Both the position numbers and the translations under genes were made by a program. Of a stretch of 64,000 nt of DNA, positions 41,317 to 52,349 are shown piece by piece. The notes beneath the pieces were generated by a model, which saw nothing but the letters and a program-made list of their open reading frames with translations, was not told where the DNA came from and did not search any database. The stretch's first letter is position 1; each line of letters begins with the position of its first letter. The stretch is from Siphlonurus alternatus (taxonomy: Eukaryota > Arthropoda > Insecta > Ephemeroptera > Siphlonuridae), in the NCBI GenBank assembly GCA_949825025.1, contig OX463778.1:34612616-34676615 (forward strand), given 5' to 3'.

Positions 41317-41599
41317 CCGCTCAACTCGCCGCTACAAAATAAATGGATGATTAGACGTTGCCAGGTTTCAAACTTTTGACATTTTAACAAATAAAAAATA
41401 TTGCACAGTTTTATACTACAATAATTTTAATTAATATTAAGATGTTTTAAAAAATACTTTAATTACGTTTTAGCTTTTAATTACATTTTAAATTTTTGAC
41501 ATTTCCAGACTTGGCAACACTGTAATCGTGACCGACAGATTTGTTGTCATCTTCAGTTTTCAGTCGATTCGTTATAACATTTTACTTGATTTTAAAAGA
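41317..41599. promoter_or_regulatory. shared RPL13/PSMB2 bidirectional promoter region
   Basis: The minus-strand donor GTGAGC after GAGTTGAGCGG (complement of 41317 upward) marks the end of the RPL13 5'UTR exon. PSMB2 starts at ATG 41600 on the plus strand. The two transcripts must therefore start within about 250 bases of each other. The motif GTTGCCAGGTTT at 41357-41368 is mirrored by AGACTTGGCAAC at 41507-41518, each pointing outward. TTTTGACATTT occurs next to both copies. No clear TATA box is seen. The exact start sites are not defined. Confidence 0.6.
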
Positions 41600-44500
41600 A
41601 TGGAGTGCCTAATTGGAATTGCGTTCAATGACTTCGTGCTCATTGCTGCGGACATGACCAATGCCCACAGCATTATGGTGATGAAAGATGGTAAGAATTC
41701 AGCATTTAAAAATGTTTTCCATCTCTCGACTTTGCCAAGACCAGGACCGGCCTTGCGGTTGTGGGTTTGTGGGGCTCACGGCCTATGTACTTGTTTTATT
41801 TTTACTATATTGAACACCCTAACTTAATTTTTTTACACTTATTGTGTATTATATGTTATGAAACCATTCAGCTATTGATGCTTTTATTTACATTTCAGAC
41901 GAGTCCAAGCTACACCAGGTGTCGTCACAGATGGTGATGGCAGTGTCGGGTGAGAGCGGAGACACCACTCAGTTTGCAGAATACATCAGCAAAAACATGC
42001 AGCTGTACAAGATGCGTAATAGCTATGAGCTCTCCCCACACTCTGTCGCCAACTACACTCGAAAGACTCTCGCAGATTACCTGCGATCAAGGGTGAGGAA
42101 TAGAATGAATTGGAAGGATGATCACTGCCATGTTAAAATTTAAAGTACATATATAACAAATCTTGGTTTACCACTAGACAGTTCAATCGACTAGACGGGG
42201 CTGGGTCAATGGAAAGGCTGGATTGACAGCTGGTCACCTACCCACTGGCTGATATCCCGGTGCCGTCTAGTTTACTGAACTATTTACGCAGTGGTAAACT
42301 AACAGCAAGATCTGTTATATTGTAGTATCATACTCCCAGTATGCATAATTATTGCAAGCTCACAATTTCAAATTTTAAAAGCATTATTTCACCTCTCTGT
42401 CCCCCTCCATTCCTTCCCCAACATACACCTACATTTGAGACAGAGAATGAATGCCAATACACAAAAATGCACACTAAACACATTATCGATTGTCAATTTT
42501 TTGAAGTGTTGACGCCATATTGACACTAACTGTTGTCTCAATTAGCGCAAGTGTTCAAGTATTTGAAGGGTTTGAAGGGTCTAGTATTTAGTGTTTGAAA
42601 TAGCAACTTCAAACACTAACACAGACACTAAATTTTTTAACATTGATCAGCTGATGCAAATGTTTCCAACTTTTGACACTACGAAGTGTTGGCGCTAGTT
42701 TACAGTAAAGTTGTCTCATTTAAAATAAGTATTTATACTAAATTAGTATTTGAAGTGTATTCTCGAACGAAATGACCGATGGCGGCGCTGTCTGCAGAGT
42801 GATGACGTCACAAAATGGCGGACGTAATGCGGCTCGAAAGAAATATGATGGAGTATGAAAAGCAGGTTAATAATTTGATAATGTGCGATTAGAAGCTTAC
42901 ATACAAACGTAAAATTTGACGCACCAGCTGTCAAATTAAATTCAGGGGCTTTACAATATTATTGGAGCCAATCGCACCCCTTTCAGGGGTGTTTTTTTTC
43001 CCCCATAGGAAATACGAAAAGTTTTTCCAATGAATATGACCGAGATGTAACAATTTGAAAATTTATAAGAATTTTATGGAGAAAATTTCATACGATAGGT
43101 AATTAATTTACACCTCTGAAATAATTAATTAATACAGATTCATTACCACACCCCCGTGGCACCACCTCTACCACGCACACCCCTGGAGTGCTACCCGGCC
43201 GTACCCCGTTATTCAGACCTATTAGTATTTTCCACTTTTTTTAATAAACGAGCTAAAATTATAAAACTTAATTTTCAAGGGGTTATCAACCCTCCTGAAC
43301 CAAGAAATAATTTTAGATTTTCTCCCCGACGCACCCTTGAGTGTTAGATAACTACCCTTAAAACCCATTTTCCTTAAAAATTGTGCTAAAATTATGAAAT
43401 TAATTTTCAAGGGGTAATCGACCCTCCCAAACTAGGAAATAATTTTAGATTTTCTCCCCGACGCACCCCTGAGGGTAGAGAACTACCCCTAAACTCCACT
43501 TTCCTTAAAAATTGTGCTAAAATTATGAAATTTATTTTCAAGGGGTAATCGACCCTACTGAAGTCGGAAATAATTTTAAATTTTCTCCCTGACGCACCCC
43601 TGAGGGTGGAGACCTACCCCTAAAATCCACTTTCCTTAAAAATTGTGTTAAAATTATGAAATTAATTTTCAAGAGATAATTGACCCTCCTGAACTCAAAA
43701 ATAATTTTAAATTTTCATCCCGACGCACCCCTGAGGGTGGAAAACTACCCCGAAAATCAATTTTCCTTCAAAAATATGCTAGAATTATGAAATTAATTTT
43801 CAAGGGGTAATCGACCCTACTGAAGTCGGAAATAATTTTAGATTTTCTCTCAGACGCAACCCTGAGGGTGGAGACCTACCCCTAAAATCCACTTTCCTTA
43901 AAAATTGTGTTAAAATTATGAAATTAATTTTCAAGAAGTAATTGACCCTCCTGAACTCAAAAATAATTTTAAATTTTCATCCCGACGCACCCCTGAGGGT
44001 GGAAAACTACCCCGAAAATCAATTTTCCTTAAAAAATATGCTAGAATTATGAAATTAATTTTCAAGGGGTAATCGACCCTACTGAAGTCGGAAATAATTT
44101 TAGATTTTCTCTCCGACGCAACCCTGAGGGTAAACGGCTACCCACCATATCCTTCTTTCTTAATAATCGAGTGGAAATTGTGAATTAAATTTTTTTCGGG
44201 ATTTATCGTAATTTTTCATAGAAAAAAAAAATATATCAGACTCGCCTCTTTACTTGCAGTATGATGATGGATGTCCACCGTTATAATAATTACATGGCGT
44301 GAAGGCTCATGTTGTGGTCTGCATAATGAGGCTATGTGTGACTTTAATCGACCCTACCCGACTTCAGTAGGGTCGATTACTCCTTGAAAATTAATTTCAA
44401 AATTTTAGCACAATTTTTAAGGAAAATTGATTTTCGGGGTAGTTCTCCACCCTCAGGGGTGCGTCGGGGAGAAAATCTAAAATTATTTCCGAGTTCAGGA

Positions 44501-47500
44501 AGGTCGATTACCCCTTGAAAATTAATTTCATAATTTTAGCACAATTTTTAAGGAAAATTGTTTTTCGGGGTAGTTCTCCACCCTCAGGGGTGCGTCGGGG
44601 AGAAAATCTAAAATGATTTCCGAGTTCAGTAGGGTCGATTGCCCCTTGAAAATTAATTTCATAATTTTAGCACAATTTTAAAGGAAGATTGTTTTTCGGG
44701 GTAGTTCTCCACCCTCAGGGGTGTGTCGGGAAGAAAATCTAAAATTATTTCCGAGTTCAGTAGGGTCGATTGCCCCTTGAAAATTAATTTCATAATTTTA
44801 GCACAATTTGTAAGGAAAATTGTTTTTCGGGGTAGTTCTCCACCCTCAGGGGTGCGTCGGGGAGAAAATCTAAAATATTTCCAAGTTTTTAGGAGGGTCG
44901 ATTACACCTTGAAAATTAATTTCATAATTTTATCCCAATCAGTAAGAAAAATTAACAATTATTTAATTAATATCATATGGATCGACATATACATATTATG
45001 CATATATACCACGCGCCGGGCGCATGACTCTATATATTTAAAGCAAATGACACGGTGTATGGTCACATTTATCTGTTATTTTATTCATTAAGACTAATAT
45101 TTAATTTTATTATGATAATTAAAAATTTGCAAGTGGATAATATTATATAATCACGTAAATTAACTCAGGAATGGTATGTTGTTCCTATACTGTTATGAAC
45201 AGCTAGCCGCATTCTAGTAGTTCACACTTTGGGCCGCTAGAGGGCTGAATTTGGTTGCGCTCGCGAATACACTTTTAGTTTGCATTCCTTAAATGAGACA
45301 CGGCCAAAATGCTCACTTCTAATTAGGGGTCTTATGGTTTTAAATAAAATCCCTTTTTTCTCTTAAGGGAAAAAGAACACCGATCAGCTGTTTATTTAGT
45401 TCCAATTGATTAACATTTAAACCTTAGTAGACACACAAGAATTCTGAAATTTTTTTGAGAGATAGATTTTAGTACCTAAAAGCTACCAAAAAAAAAAAAA
45501 AAAAAAAAAAATCAAAACAATAGAGTATCGACCTCAATTTTCTTTTTATTGCAGAAATGGATAGAGCATGCAAAGTTATGCTACCCTGATTTTTTTCAGA
45601 TTTTTTAAAGCCTGGGAACTATTTTTAAAACATTATTGAAAGTTCTTTTTGTGACGTCACAAGACGCCGCTCCTTAAGAAAAAGATAGGACTTGCCGCTG
45701 CGTGACGTCACAAAAAGGACTTTCAATAATTTTTCAAAAATAGTTCCCGCGCTCAAAAAAATCTTAAAAAAATCAGGGTAACATAACTTTGCACTCTATC
45801 CATTTTTGCAATAAAAAATTTTGAGGTCGGTACTCCATTATTCGAAACAATTTTTTTTATGATATTTTAGTTATTTATTTATTTTTTTTAATTTTCAGCA
45901 TACGGCTTTCCCATGGAGAGCCAAACTAAAAACTTATTTCACAAAAATTGGTTCGAATAATTGTTTTGAAATTTTTTCTGTGGCTTTTAGGTACTAAAAT
46001 CTGTCTCTCAATTAATTTTCAGAATTTTTTTGTGTCTGCCAAGTTTTACATGTTAATCAAATGGAACTAAAAAAAACAGCTGATCTTTCCCTTAAACGTT
46101 GCTTTCAGGCTGCAAAAGCAATGTCTTTTTTTTTATTATTATTACTTATTTTTTATTTATATAGGCCAATATAGGTAGGATGTAGAAAACACCAAGCCTG
46201 TACTTGTATTTGTCTATTCCAAATGAAAAAGTTATTAGTTTAAAATCAGTAGTATATCAGAAGACAATCTAAATGTTCCGTCACACATGAAAGTCGTCAG
46301 CTGATGAAATACAGTTGTGAAAATCAAACGACTTTGCCAAATACCGGTGTATTGCTCAGCTCCTGCCATGCCTTTGCACACAAAGTGGCAACAAAGCACC
46401 TTTTTCATTGACTTGTGACATATCCTAAGATGCTACCTACTTACAGTACCATGTATTTAAAGGAGTAGACCAATTTAAGGGTAAGGTAACGCCACCAATG
46501 TTAAAAAAAATCCCTCTCACAAAAATTCTGAAAAAAATTTAAAATGTTCTCCTCTACACCCCCTATCAGTAGCTAAAATATCAGGTATACAAATACGATC
46601 TAGTTTTTGAGTTATGAATTTTTAAAGTTGACTAATTTAACATGGGAGTTCCATTTCTCCATGTTAAGGGTAAGGTAACGCCACCAATGTTAAAAAAAAT
46701 CCCTCTCACAAAAATTCTGAAAAAAATTTAAAATGTTCTCCTCTACACCCCCTATCAGTAGCTAAAATATCAGGTATGCAAATACGATCTAGTTTTTGAG
46801 TTATGAATTTTTAAAGTTGACTAATTTAACATGGGAGTTTCATTTCTCCATGTTAAAGTAGTCAACTTTAAAATTTTATAACTCAAAAACTAGATCGTAT
46901 TTGTATACCTGATATTTTAGGTACTGATAGGGGGTATAGAGGAGAACATTTTAAATTTTTTTCAGAATTTTTGTGAGAGGGATTTTTTTTAACATTGGTG
47001 GCGTTACCTTACCCTTAAAGTAGTCAACTTTAAAAATTCATAACTCAAAAACTAGATCGAATTTGTATACTGTACCTGATATTTTAGCTACTGATAGGGG
47101 GTGTAGAGGAGAACATTTTAAATTTTTTTCAGAATTTTTGTGAGAGGGATTTTTTTTAACATTGGTGGCGTTACCTTACCCTTATATTAATTTTAGCTAT
47201 CAGTTGATAACATTCTATCAAGCGATGAATCAAACACCATTTCCGGCACCTCACTATGGCTTGGCAGATAGCAACTAGCATGTTCATCTGCGGAAGATAT
47301 GACGTTTCAGCCTGCCAAACATTTATTTTGGACCCACTGGTATTCACCGTACATTGATGTGCATGATATTGGTCAGTGTTTGACTAACCAGTGAGCCACT
47401 TACATGACAGTCTGAAAAGTCATGTCTCCTGTGGAAGAACTGTCCTGTGACTATTTTCATTTGTTGTCCTATATTAACTATTTTTTTTTGCAGACTCCCT

Positions 47501-48662
47501 ACATGGTGAACTTGCTGCTGGCTGGATTTGACAAAGAGGAGGGCTCACAGCTCTACTTCATGGACTACCTGGCGTCAATGGTGAAAGTACCCTACGCTGC
47601 TCACGGCTACGGAGGATTCTTCTCCCTCAGCATCATGGACCGCCTGCATCGTCCTGGTAATTAACCTCTGCCTAGAGATATAGAGCATTGCTTACCATTT
47701 ACTTTTATTTTTGTTATTAACATCATACGTTTCTTTAGATCTTGCTAGAACTGACACAGTGTTTATTTGGATGTTAAACACTTAAAGGACCTATTTGGGT
47801 TTCCAATTACCTATTTTTGACCTAAACTTTCATTCATACATTCATTCATAACATGACACCATATCCCTTGCAGGGTAACCCAGCAGCATTATTACCCGGT
47901 CGTCGATGTCCAAATAAATTTTTCTCTGCTTTTTAGTAAGGTGTTAAGTGTATTTTAAGTACTGAGGCCTACTAGACCCAACATACCGAGGATGTGTTGC
48001 TAACGGCTTGCTCTGCCGACTAGATTTTGGGATTAATTTAGCCGCTGACTCACAGAGACAATGTACTCATTCCCTTGAGCCAGGATTCCTGCTGCGGAAA
48101 CTGCCTCAAGGGCTGGGTCAGCTTTACCCATGTTCAACCACTAGAAGGTATTACATAATGCTGTGCTCTGATTACACTTTTGACTTAAATTAATTGAGAT
48201 AACTGATAAAAACAGTGAAATTTGCACATTCGCAAGTTTAACGGTACTGACTGAGAAGTAAAACTGCTCATTGCGAATTTAGTGTATTTCAATTTACCAA
48301 TTTATAAATTGAAGTTATTGTTAAAAAATGTAATTGTGATGGATACAGTACATTATGTATACATATTACAATTGAAAGATGGAAAAACTAAAATAAATTC
48401 TATTTTAATCTTTGTTTTGACTGTCTCATATTCACCTACTGCCGTTGTGTCCACAGACATGACCCCGGAGCAGGGCTACGACCTGATCGTAAAGTGCGTG
48501 GAGGAAGTGCACCGTCGCCTCATCATCAACCTGCCCAACTTCAAGGTTCAGATGGTGAGCAAGGACGGAGTCACAGACCTGCCCATCATCACCGCTAAGG
48601 AGCTGGCCGTCAAGGCAGCCACCGGCAGTGCAGGCCCCTCCGTGGTGCTAGCCTCAGCCTAA
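41600..48662 (+). CDS. PSMB2: proteasome subunit beta type-2 (beta4), complete coding set
   Basis: Exons are 41600-41690, 41899-42092, 47494-47656 and 48457-48662. Intron phases 1/0/1 are compatible and all introns are GT-AG, giving 217 aa. Recognisable segments are [79 protein letters not shown] and [20 protein letters not shown], in the order of animal PSMB2. This is a structural, non-catalytic beta subunit of the 20S core. It starts directly at the mature N-terminus, without a propeptide or catalytic threonine. The human protein is 201 aa and the extra length is at the C-terminus. AATAAA for polyadenylation is at 48914-48919. Intron 2 (5.4 kb) is loaded with foldback elements. Head-to-head with RPL13. 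Confidence 0.96.
42151..42319. mobile_element. 169-bp MITE-like inverted-repeat element
   Basis: The left end ATATAACAAATCTTGG is mirrored by CAAGATCTGTTATAT at the right. Inner arms GTTTACCACT and CGACTAGACGG are mirrored by CCGTCTAG and AGTGGTAAAC. It starts about 60 bases after PSMB2 exon 2. Non-coding. Confidence 0.7.
42540..43170. other. PSMB2 intron 2 DNA between elements
   Basis: Short internal repeats of a GTGTTTGAAGT-like motif occur at 42550-42760, and a GC-richer patch with TGATGACGTCAC is at about 42780-42830. No coding sequence is recognised. Confidence 0.4.
43170..44945. mobile_element. FB-like foldback made of tandem about 130-bp repeats
   Basis: About seven plus-oriented copies of a roughly 130-bp unit lie at 43230-44140. 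Markers are CAAGGGGTAATCGACC near 43276, 43409, 43539, 43670, 43801, 43933 and 44063, and GACGCACCCCTGAGGGT. After a spacer of about 200 bases, about five inverted copies lie at 44340-44945. In the left arm alternating units differ (ACTGAAGTCGG versus CCTGAACTCAAA), giving a 260-bp higher-order period. Long inverted arms composed of tandem repeats are the architecture of Drosophila FB transposons. There is no coding capacity. It lies in PSMB2 intron 2. Confidence 0.8.
45363..46095. mobile_element. TTAA-bounded foldback element, third type, second copy
   Basis: TTAAGGGAAAAAGAACACCG and ATCAGCTGTTTATTTAGTTCC at the left, with the inverse at the right (GGAACTAAAAAAAACAGCTG, ATCTTTCCCTTAA). Arms with AATTCTGAAATTTTTTTGAG match the element at 37251-38295. 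An inner hairpin (about 45590-45800) with GACGTCAC on both arms resembles the element at 59391-59711. Non-coding, in PSMB2 intron 2. Confidence 0.8.
46475..47185. mobile_element. TTAA-bounded foldback element, copy 4 (outer, interrupted)
   Basis: Left end TTAAGGGTAAGGTAACGCCA, right end ...TTACCTTACCCTTAT (terminal TTAA mutated to TTAT). Sequence as in copy 1. Its centre is interrupted at TTAA by a second, nearly identical element (46664-47018). Confidence 0.85.
46664..47018. mobile_element. TTAA-bounded foldback element, copy 5, inserted into copy 4
   Basis: A complete 355-base element from TTAA to TTAA. Removing it with one TTAA restores the loop of the outer element (CCATG TTAA AGTAGTCAAC). 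The arms are nearly identical to those of the outer copy. Confidence 0.85.
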
Positions 48663-48919
48663 ACTCCTCTTCCTTCTCACCATGTGGACCAAGGACACTC
48701 CAGCAATGTTTCTGGTAGCATGCAAATGTCATATGTTCATTAGTAACTTTCTTGTCCAAGTCTTGGAGAGCAAAGCTATTAAAGAACATAAGCATTTGCA
48801 TTATAACAACAATGCAATTTATGCTACCATTTGAACTTATATGTTTTGGTCTACATGTGAATAATATGTTATGTTCATGTGAAATACAGTTAACAATTTT
48901 GTTTTTGCTGTCTAATAAA

Positions 48920-50282
48920 AATTAACCTTTTCTTTAAAACGGTAGTTTCGTTATTATTACTTGTTTGTAAGGAACATAATTATATAATTGTGATTAACAC
49001 ATGTATTATTTTATTTCTTATTAATTTTTTTAAGTGATTAGGCTACAGTATTTTTAAAATGAAGACCTAAGTGTTCTTTTTTAAATTCTGATGTTAATTT
49101 AATTGAAGATAAATTGCCAAGTCATTGGCTTTCAAAGCGAAAGACCATTCAGGATTTGAATGCTTGTTAAGCTAGAGTAATAATGTGAATAATAGGTCTG
49201 TTTTTAAACCCTGCCCTGTGTCAGATTTCTGCACGTCTAGTAAGTGCATAAGGAACAAGGGTTTATGAGGAGGTCTGTTGTCACTGAAAGATATAAAATA
49301 GTGAAGACTCACAAAATTTAACATTCCGCCTTATGTGCCGACAAGTCCATGTGTCTTTATTATCATGTCTTCTATTCTTCTATGAACAGCCCAAAATTTC
49401 AGAAATTCCTTTAGGGTGTCAGATTGTTAATAATTAATATTTTAATATTTATGATGTGCTGTGTCATGCAAAATGTGCTCAACAATGTGGTGCGCACTAC
49501 TGTCCCAAAAAAAAGTGGACCTCTGAAATCAGGGTTTATATTTTTTGGAAATAATATTGGGCAAAATAAGGCGCATAGTTTATATGACACAAAACATGCA
49601 AAACATATTTGTGTCTCCAATATACTTTCTCTGCTATGTGCTATAATGAGACAATTTATGATGACGAGGTATCAAGATGTTATGTATAGATGCATACATT
49701 TTTTATTTTTTTTTTTTTTTTGAGAACTTAAGATATAGCGACACTTTGCTGCCTTTGTGATGCTACCATGCAGAACAAAATCTCCAGTTTCATTCATTAT
49801 TGCAGATATTTCCCGCTTTCTCAGGAAAAAAAGTTAGAACATAATAAAAATTTAACTAAATCTATGAACCATGTATATTTTTATTGCTTTAAGTCCATCA
49901 ACCCATGTTTCAATGTTCGTTTCTTTTTAAATTATAGTTTTAAGTATTTTTTTTTAGTTTATTCCACCTAAAAACTGAAGATATTGCTGTTTTACTATAT
50001 AACAAATTATGAACAATTTAGTAAAAAAAAACTTTTATGTTGGCTACTTTTGTTTTCATCACATGACTTCTGCTCTAGCTGAAATCCGGTTTTCAGCCAA
50101 AAATACCAACATTTTGTAGTGCCACAGTGGTAGTGCCTTCTCAACGATAAAGACTTCAATATAGTCAAAGTGAGTGAAGCTAATGGTAATTTATTTAAAT
50201 TTTCAGTTGACATGTTGTTGGGAACGACAGTTGTAGAAGAAAAAGAATGTTTCGTTGGGGACTACAGTAGATCTCTCATTTT
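48920..50282. other. intergenic region downstream of PSMB2
   Basis: No gene recognised. A segment near 49188-49230 (AATAGGTCTG, then AAACCCTGCCC) is similar to one near 58603-58640, so both may be fragments of an unclassified dispersed repeat. Poly-T runs are present near 49705. Confidence 0.4.
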
Positions 50283-50690
50283 TTTTTTATTTTTTTTTTA
50301 CAAGGATACACCCCTAAGAGCTTAGCAGCTTACATACAGCTCGCGGCGGGGTACTGGGTAGGGAACGGATTGTGGCCACGGCCTGCATGCTTACGCGTCC
50401 CAGCATTCGCTGAGGTGAGACTGAGGGAACCGTGGAAAACCTCAGTCAGGACGGACACCTCTACTTTTTCTCAATGGACCAAAGCAATGTCCAAAGCCTG
50501 GGGAACCACACATAAGTGCATCACTGCACTGGGTGGAAAGCGAGATGAATTTACCCCAGGGAGGGAGCAGCATATTTTTTACTTGAAACGGTCACCCATC
50601 CAAGTACTAACCACGCTCGACGTAGCCTGACTTCGGTGATCTAACGAGAACCGGTCAATGCACTGCGCCACGCTCGACCACGCATGATTC
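50283..50690 (-). mobile_element. 5S-rRNA-headed SINE (SINE3 type), near-complete copy
   Basis: Read on the minus strand from about 50690, the head matches 5S rRNA: ACCGGTTCTCGTTAGATCAC, then CGAAGTCAGGC, then GTTAGTACTTGGATGGGTGA. These are the internal promoter region and 3' part of the molecule. A body of about 200 bases follows, with TTTTCCACGGTTCCCTCAGT and AATGCTGGGACGCG (complements of plus-strand sequence), and an A-rich tail (plus-strand T runs at about 50280-50300). 5S-headed SINEs are known from fish and from insects and other arthropods. Confidence 0.85.
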
Positions 50691-51481
50691 GACCTGTTGA
50701 GCAGGCATGCTGCACAAAACAAAACCATTGCAGCTTGATGGGAGAAGAAGTGGGAATTTAAACCTTTGTATTTATTATAGCTATTAGAAGTTATTATAAC
50801 TCTTCAATGTTTTGTATGTACGTATGCATAGTACATTATCCATACAGTACGCATATGCACAATTATATTATGAAGATCGTCGAGCTTGAATACTGGCTGC
50901 ATGCAATGTTTCAAATCATATAATATACTGCATCAATAGTTATTAATTTATAAACATTAACTGAAGACCGTTAGGTATGTTCATAAAGGTACTTTCCTGC
51001 ACACTCTAAAATTGCTACAGAATCTATAGAATTGCTGCCATGCAAGCTTTTGACTTTCCTTCGTTTCGATCTGATACTGTACATACTGATATAGACTAAA
51101 TAATATAGTTAATTGCAGTTCATGTGTTCTGTTATTTTATGCTTATATTATTTTTAATTAATATATAATAAGAGTAATATAAGACCTTCAACTATTTTTT
51201 TCAAGAATTATAATTAATTGACCTTACTGAGACCTTATTTACAAAATTAGAATTTAAAACGAGGAAGAGTCCTGCTGAAAATTAAAGTCATATCATGCTG
51301 TACAGTATGCATATATACAGTATGATGTAATCCTAATATTGATATATTTGCACTCGTGCGATCATGGTTATGCTTAAACCATATAGATGTATAATGCTTT
51401 CAAGTCTCCACTTGTAGACCTTTTCCACCTGACTGACTGACTGACTCGCCTATAACAAAGTGGCCGCGTTAATGTTTACAG

Positions 51482-51658
51482 ATGAAACAGAGCGTGGGCT
51501 GTGTGCTGCTGATGCTGCTGGCGCTCAGCCAGGGTGCCTACGCTATGGATTTCGGGGATGCTCTGGCACTGGTCATGGGGCTGGCCTTCAGCTTCGTCGG
51601 GATCTGTGCCTGCCTGGGCTGCTACTCGCGGCGCAGAGAAATGCTTGAAGCTCTCTGA
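51482..51658 (+). CDS. SMIM30: SMIM30-like single-pass membrane micropeptide, 58 aa
   Basis: An ATG-to-TGA frame of 58 codons. It has an N-terminal hydrophobic segment (VGCVLLMLLALSQGAYA) resembling a signal peptide, a short acidic linker MDFGDA, a membrane helix LALVMGLAFSFVGICACLG, and a basic tail CYSRRREMLEAL. The block GDA-ALxxGxxxSxxGICACLGxYxRxR is the one I know from vertebrate SMIM30 (59 aa). SMIM30 is an ER/plasma-membrane micropeptide reported to act in membrane anchoring and signalling. Codon use is GC-rich compared with the flanks, as expected of a real exon. A TTTACAG acceptor directly precedes the ATG and a CAG|GTACAT donor lies 6 bases after the stop, so this is probably one coding exon between untranslated exons. 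Polyadenylation signals AATAAA are at 52056-52066. The homology is from memory, but the match is strong. Confidence 0.85.
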   Translation: MKQSVGCVLLMLLALSQGAYAMDFGDALALVMGLAFSFVGICACLGCYSRRREMLEAL

Positions 51659-52349
51659 TAACAGGTACATTCAACACAGTTCTTAATATATTTACATACT
51701 CCTTCCTACCTATCTCTGTCAACATTCAGGTCAAGATTAATAAATATAAAAATGGTATTGTCATACAACATTAATTTATGGTCTCACTCAATGGGTCAGA
51801 CCTAAGAAATTAATTTAATCCTATAGCTGTATTAAATTGACTGTTGCCTAATTTAATTAATGTTGCAGCCTGTTTCAGATAAATACTCTGAATCTCTGCT
51901 GGAATCTCTCATCATGTTATACAAGCAGCTGATCAAAATTATACACTAAAGAAGGCCTGTACTTTATAAGAATATTACTGTTGATGAATTGTTACATGAT
52001 ATATTATTAAATATAGTTTTTTTATAACATTATTAAAAGTTTTGTACTGAACTGTAATAAAATAAATTGTTTTATTAATGTGGCATTAAAATAAAATGTA
52101 GTACCTATAACTTCATCATTGTATTCTCCGCATGCTCTGAAAACGAGATGAATCAAATATTGAATTGATTTTTTTATATAAATATAATATGATATAATGA
52201 TGTTTATTGGAAACTACTGATAATTTACTATACAGTATGAAGTAGTTTACTTTGTTACTAGCTAACAAAATTAGCCCACAAAAGAATCTAATTTTTCACT
52301 AATTTTTATTACTGTACCTAAAAAGAATAAACTGTTATTAAAAAATATA

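Noticed and set aside
43170..44945. CRISPR-like array of regular repeats
   Set aside because: The units are about 130 bp, contiguous without unique spacers, and inverted in the second half; the genome is eukaryotic. It is a foldback of tandem repeats.
51460..51670. Alternative frames over the SMIM30 exon (62 and 64 codons, both strands)
   Set aside because: They are shadows: only the frame starting at 51482 has a signal-like segment, membrane helix and the GICACLG block.
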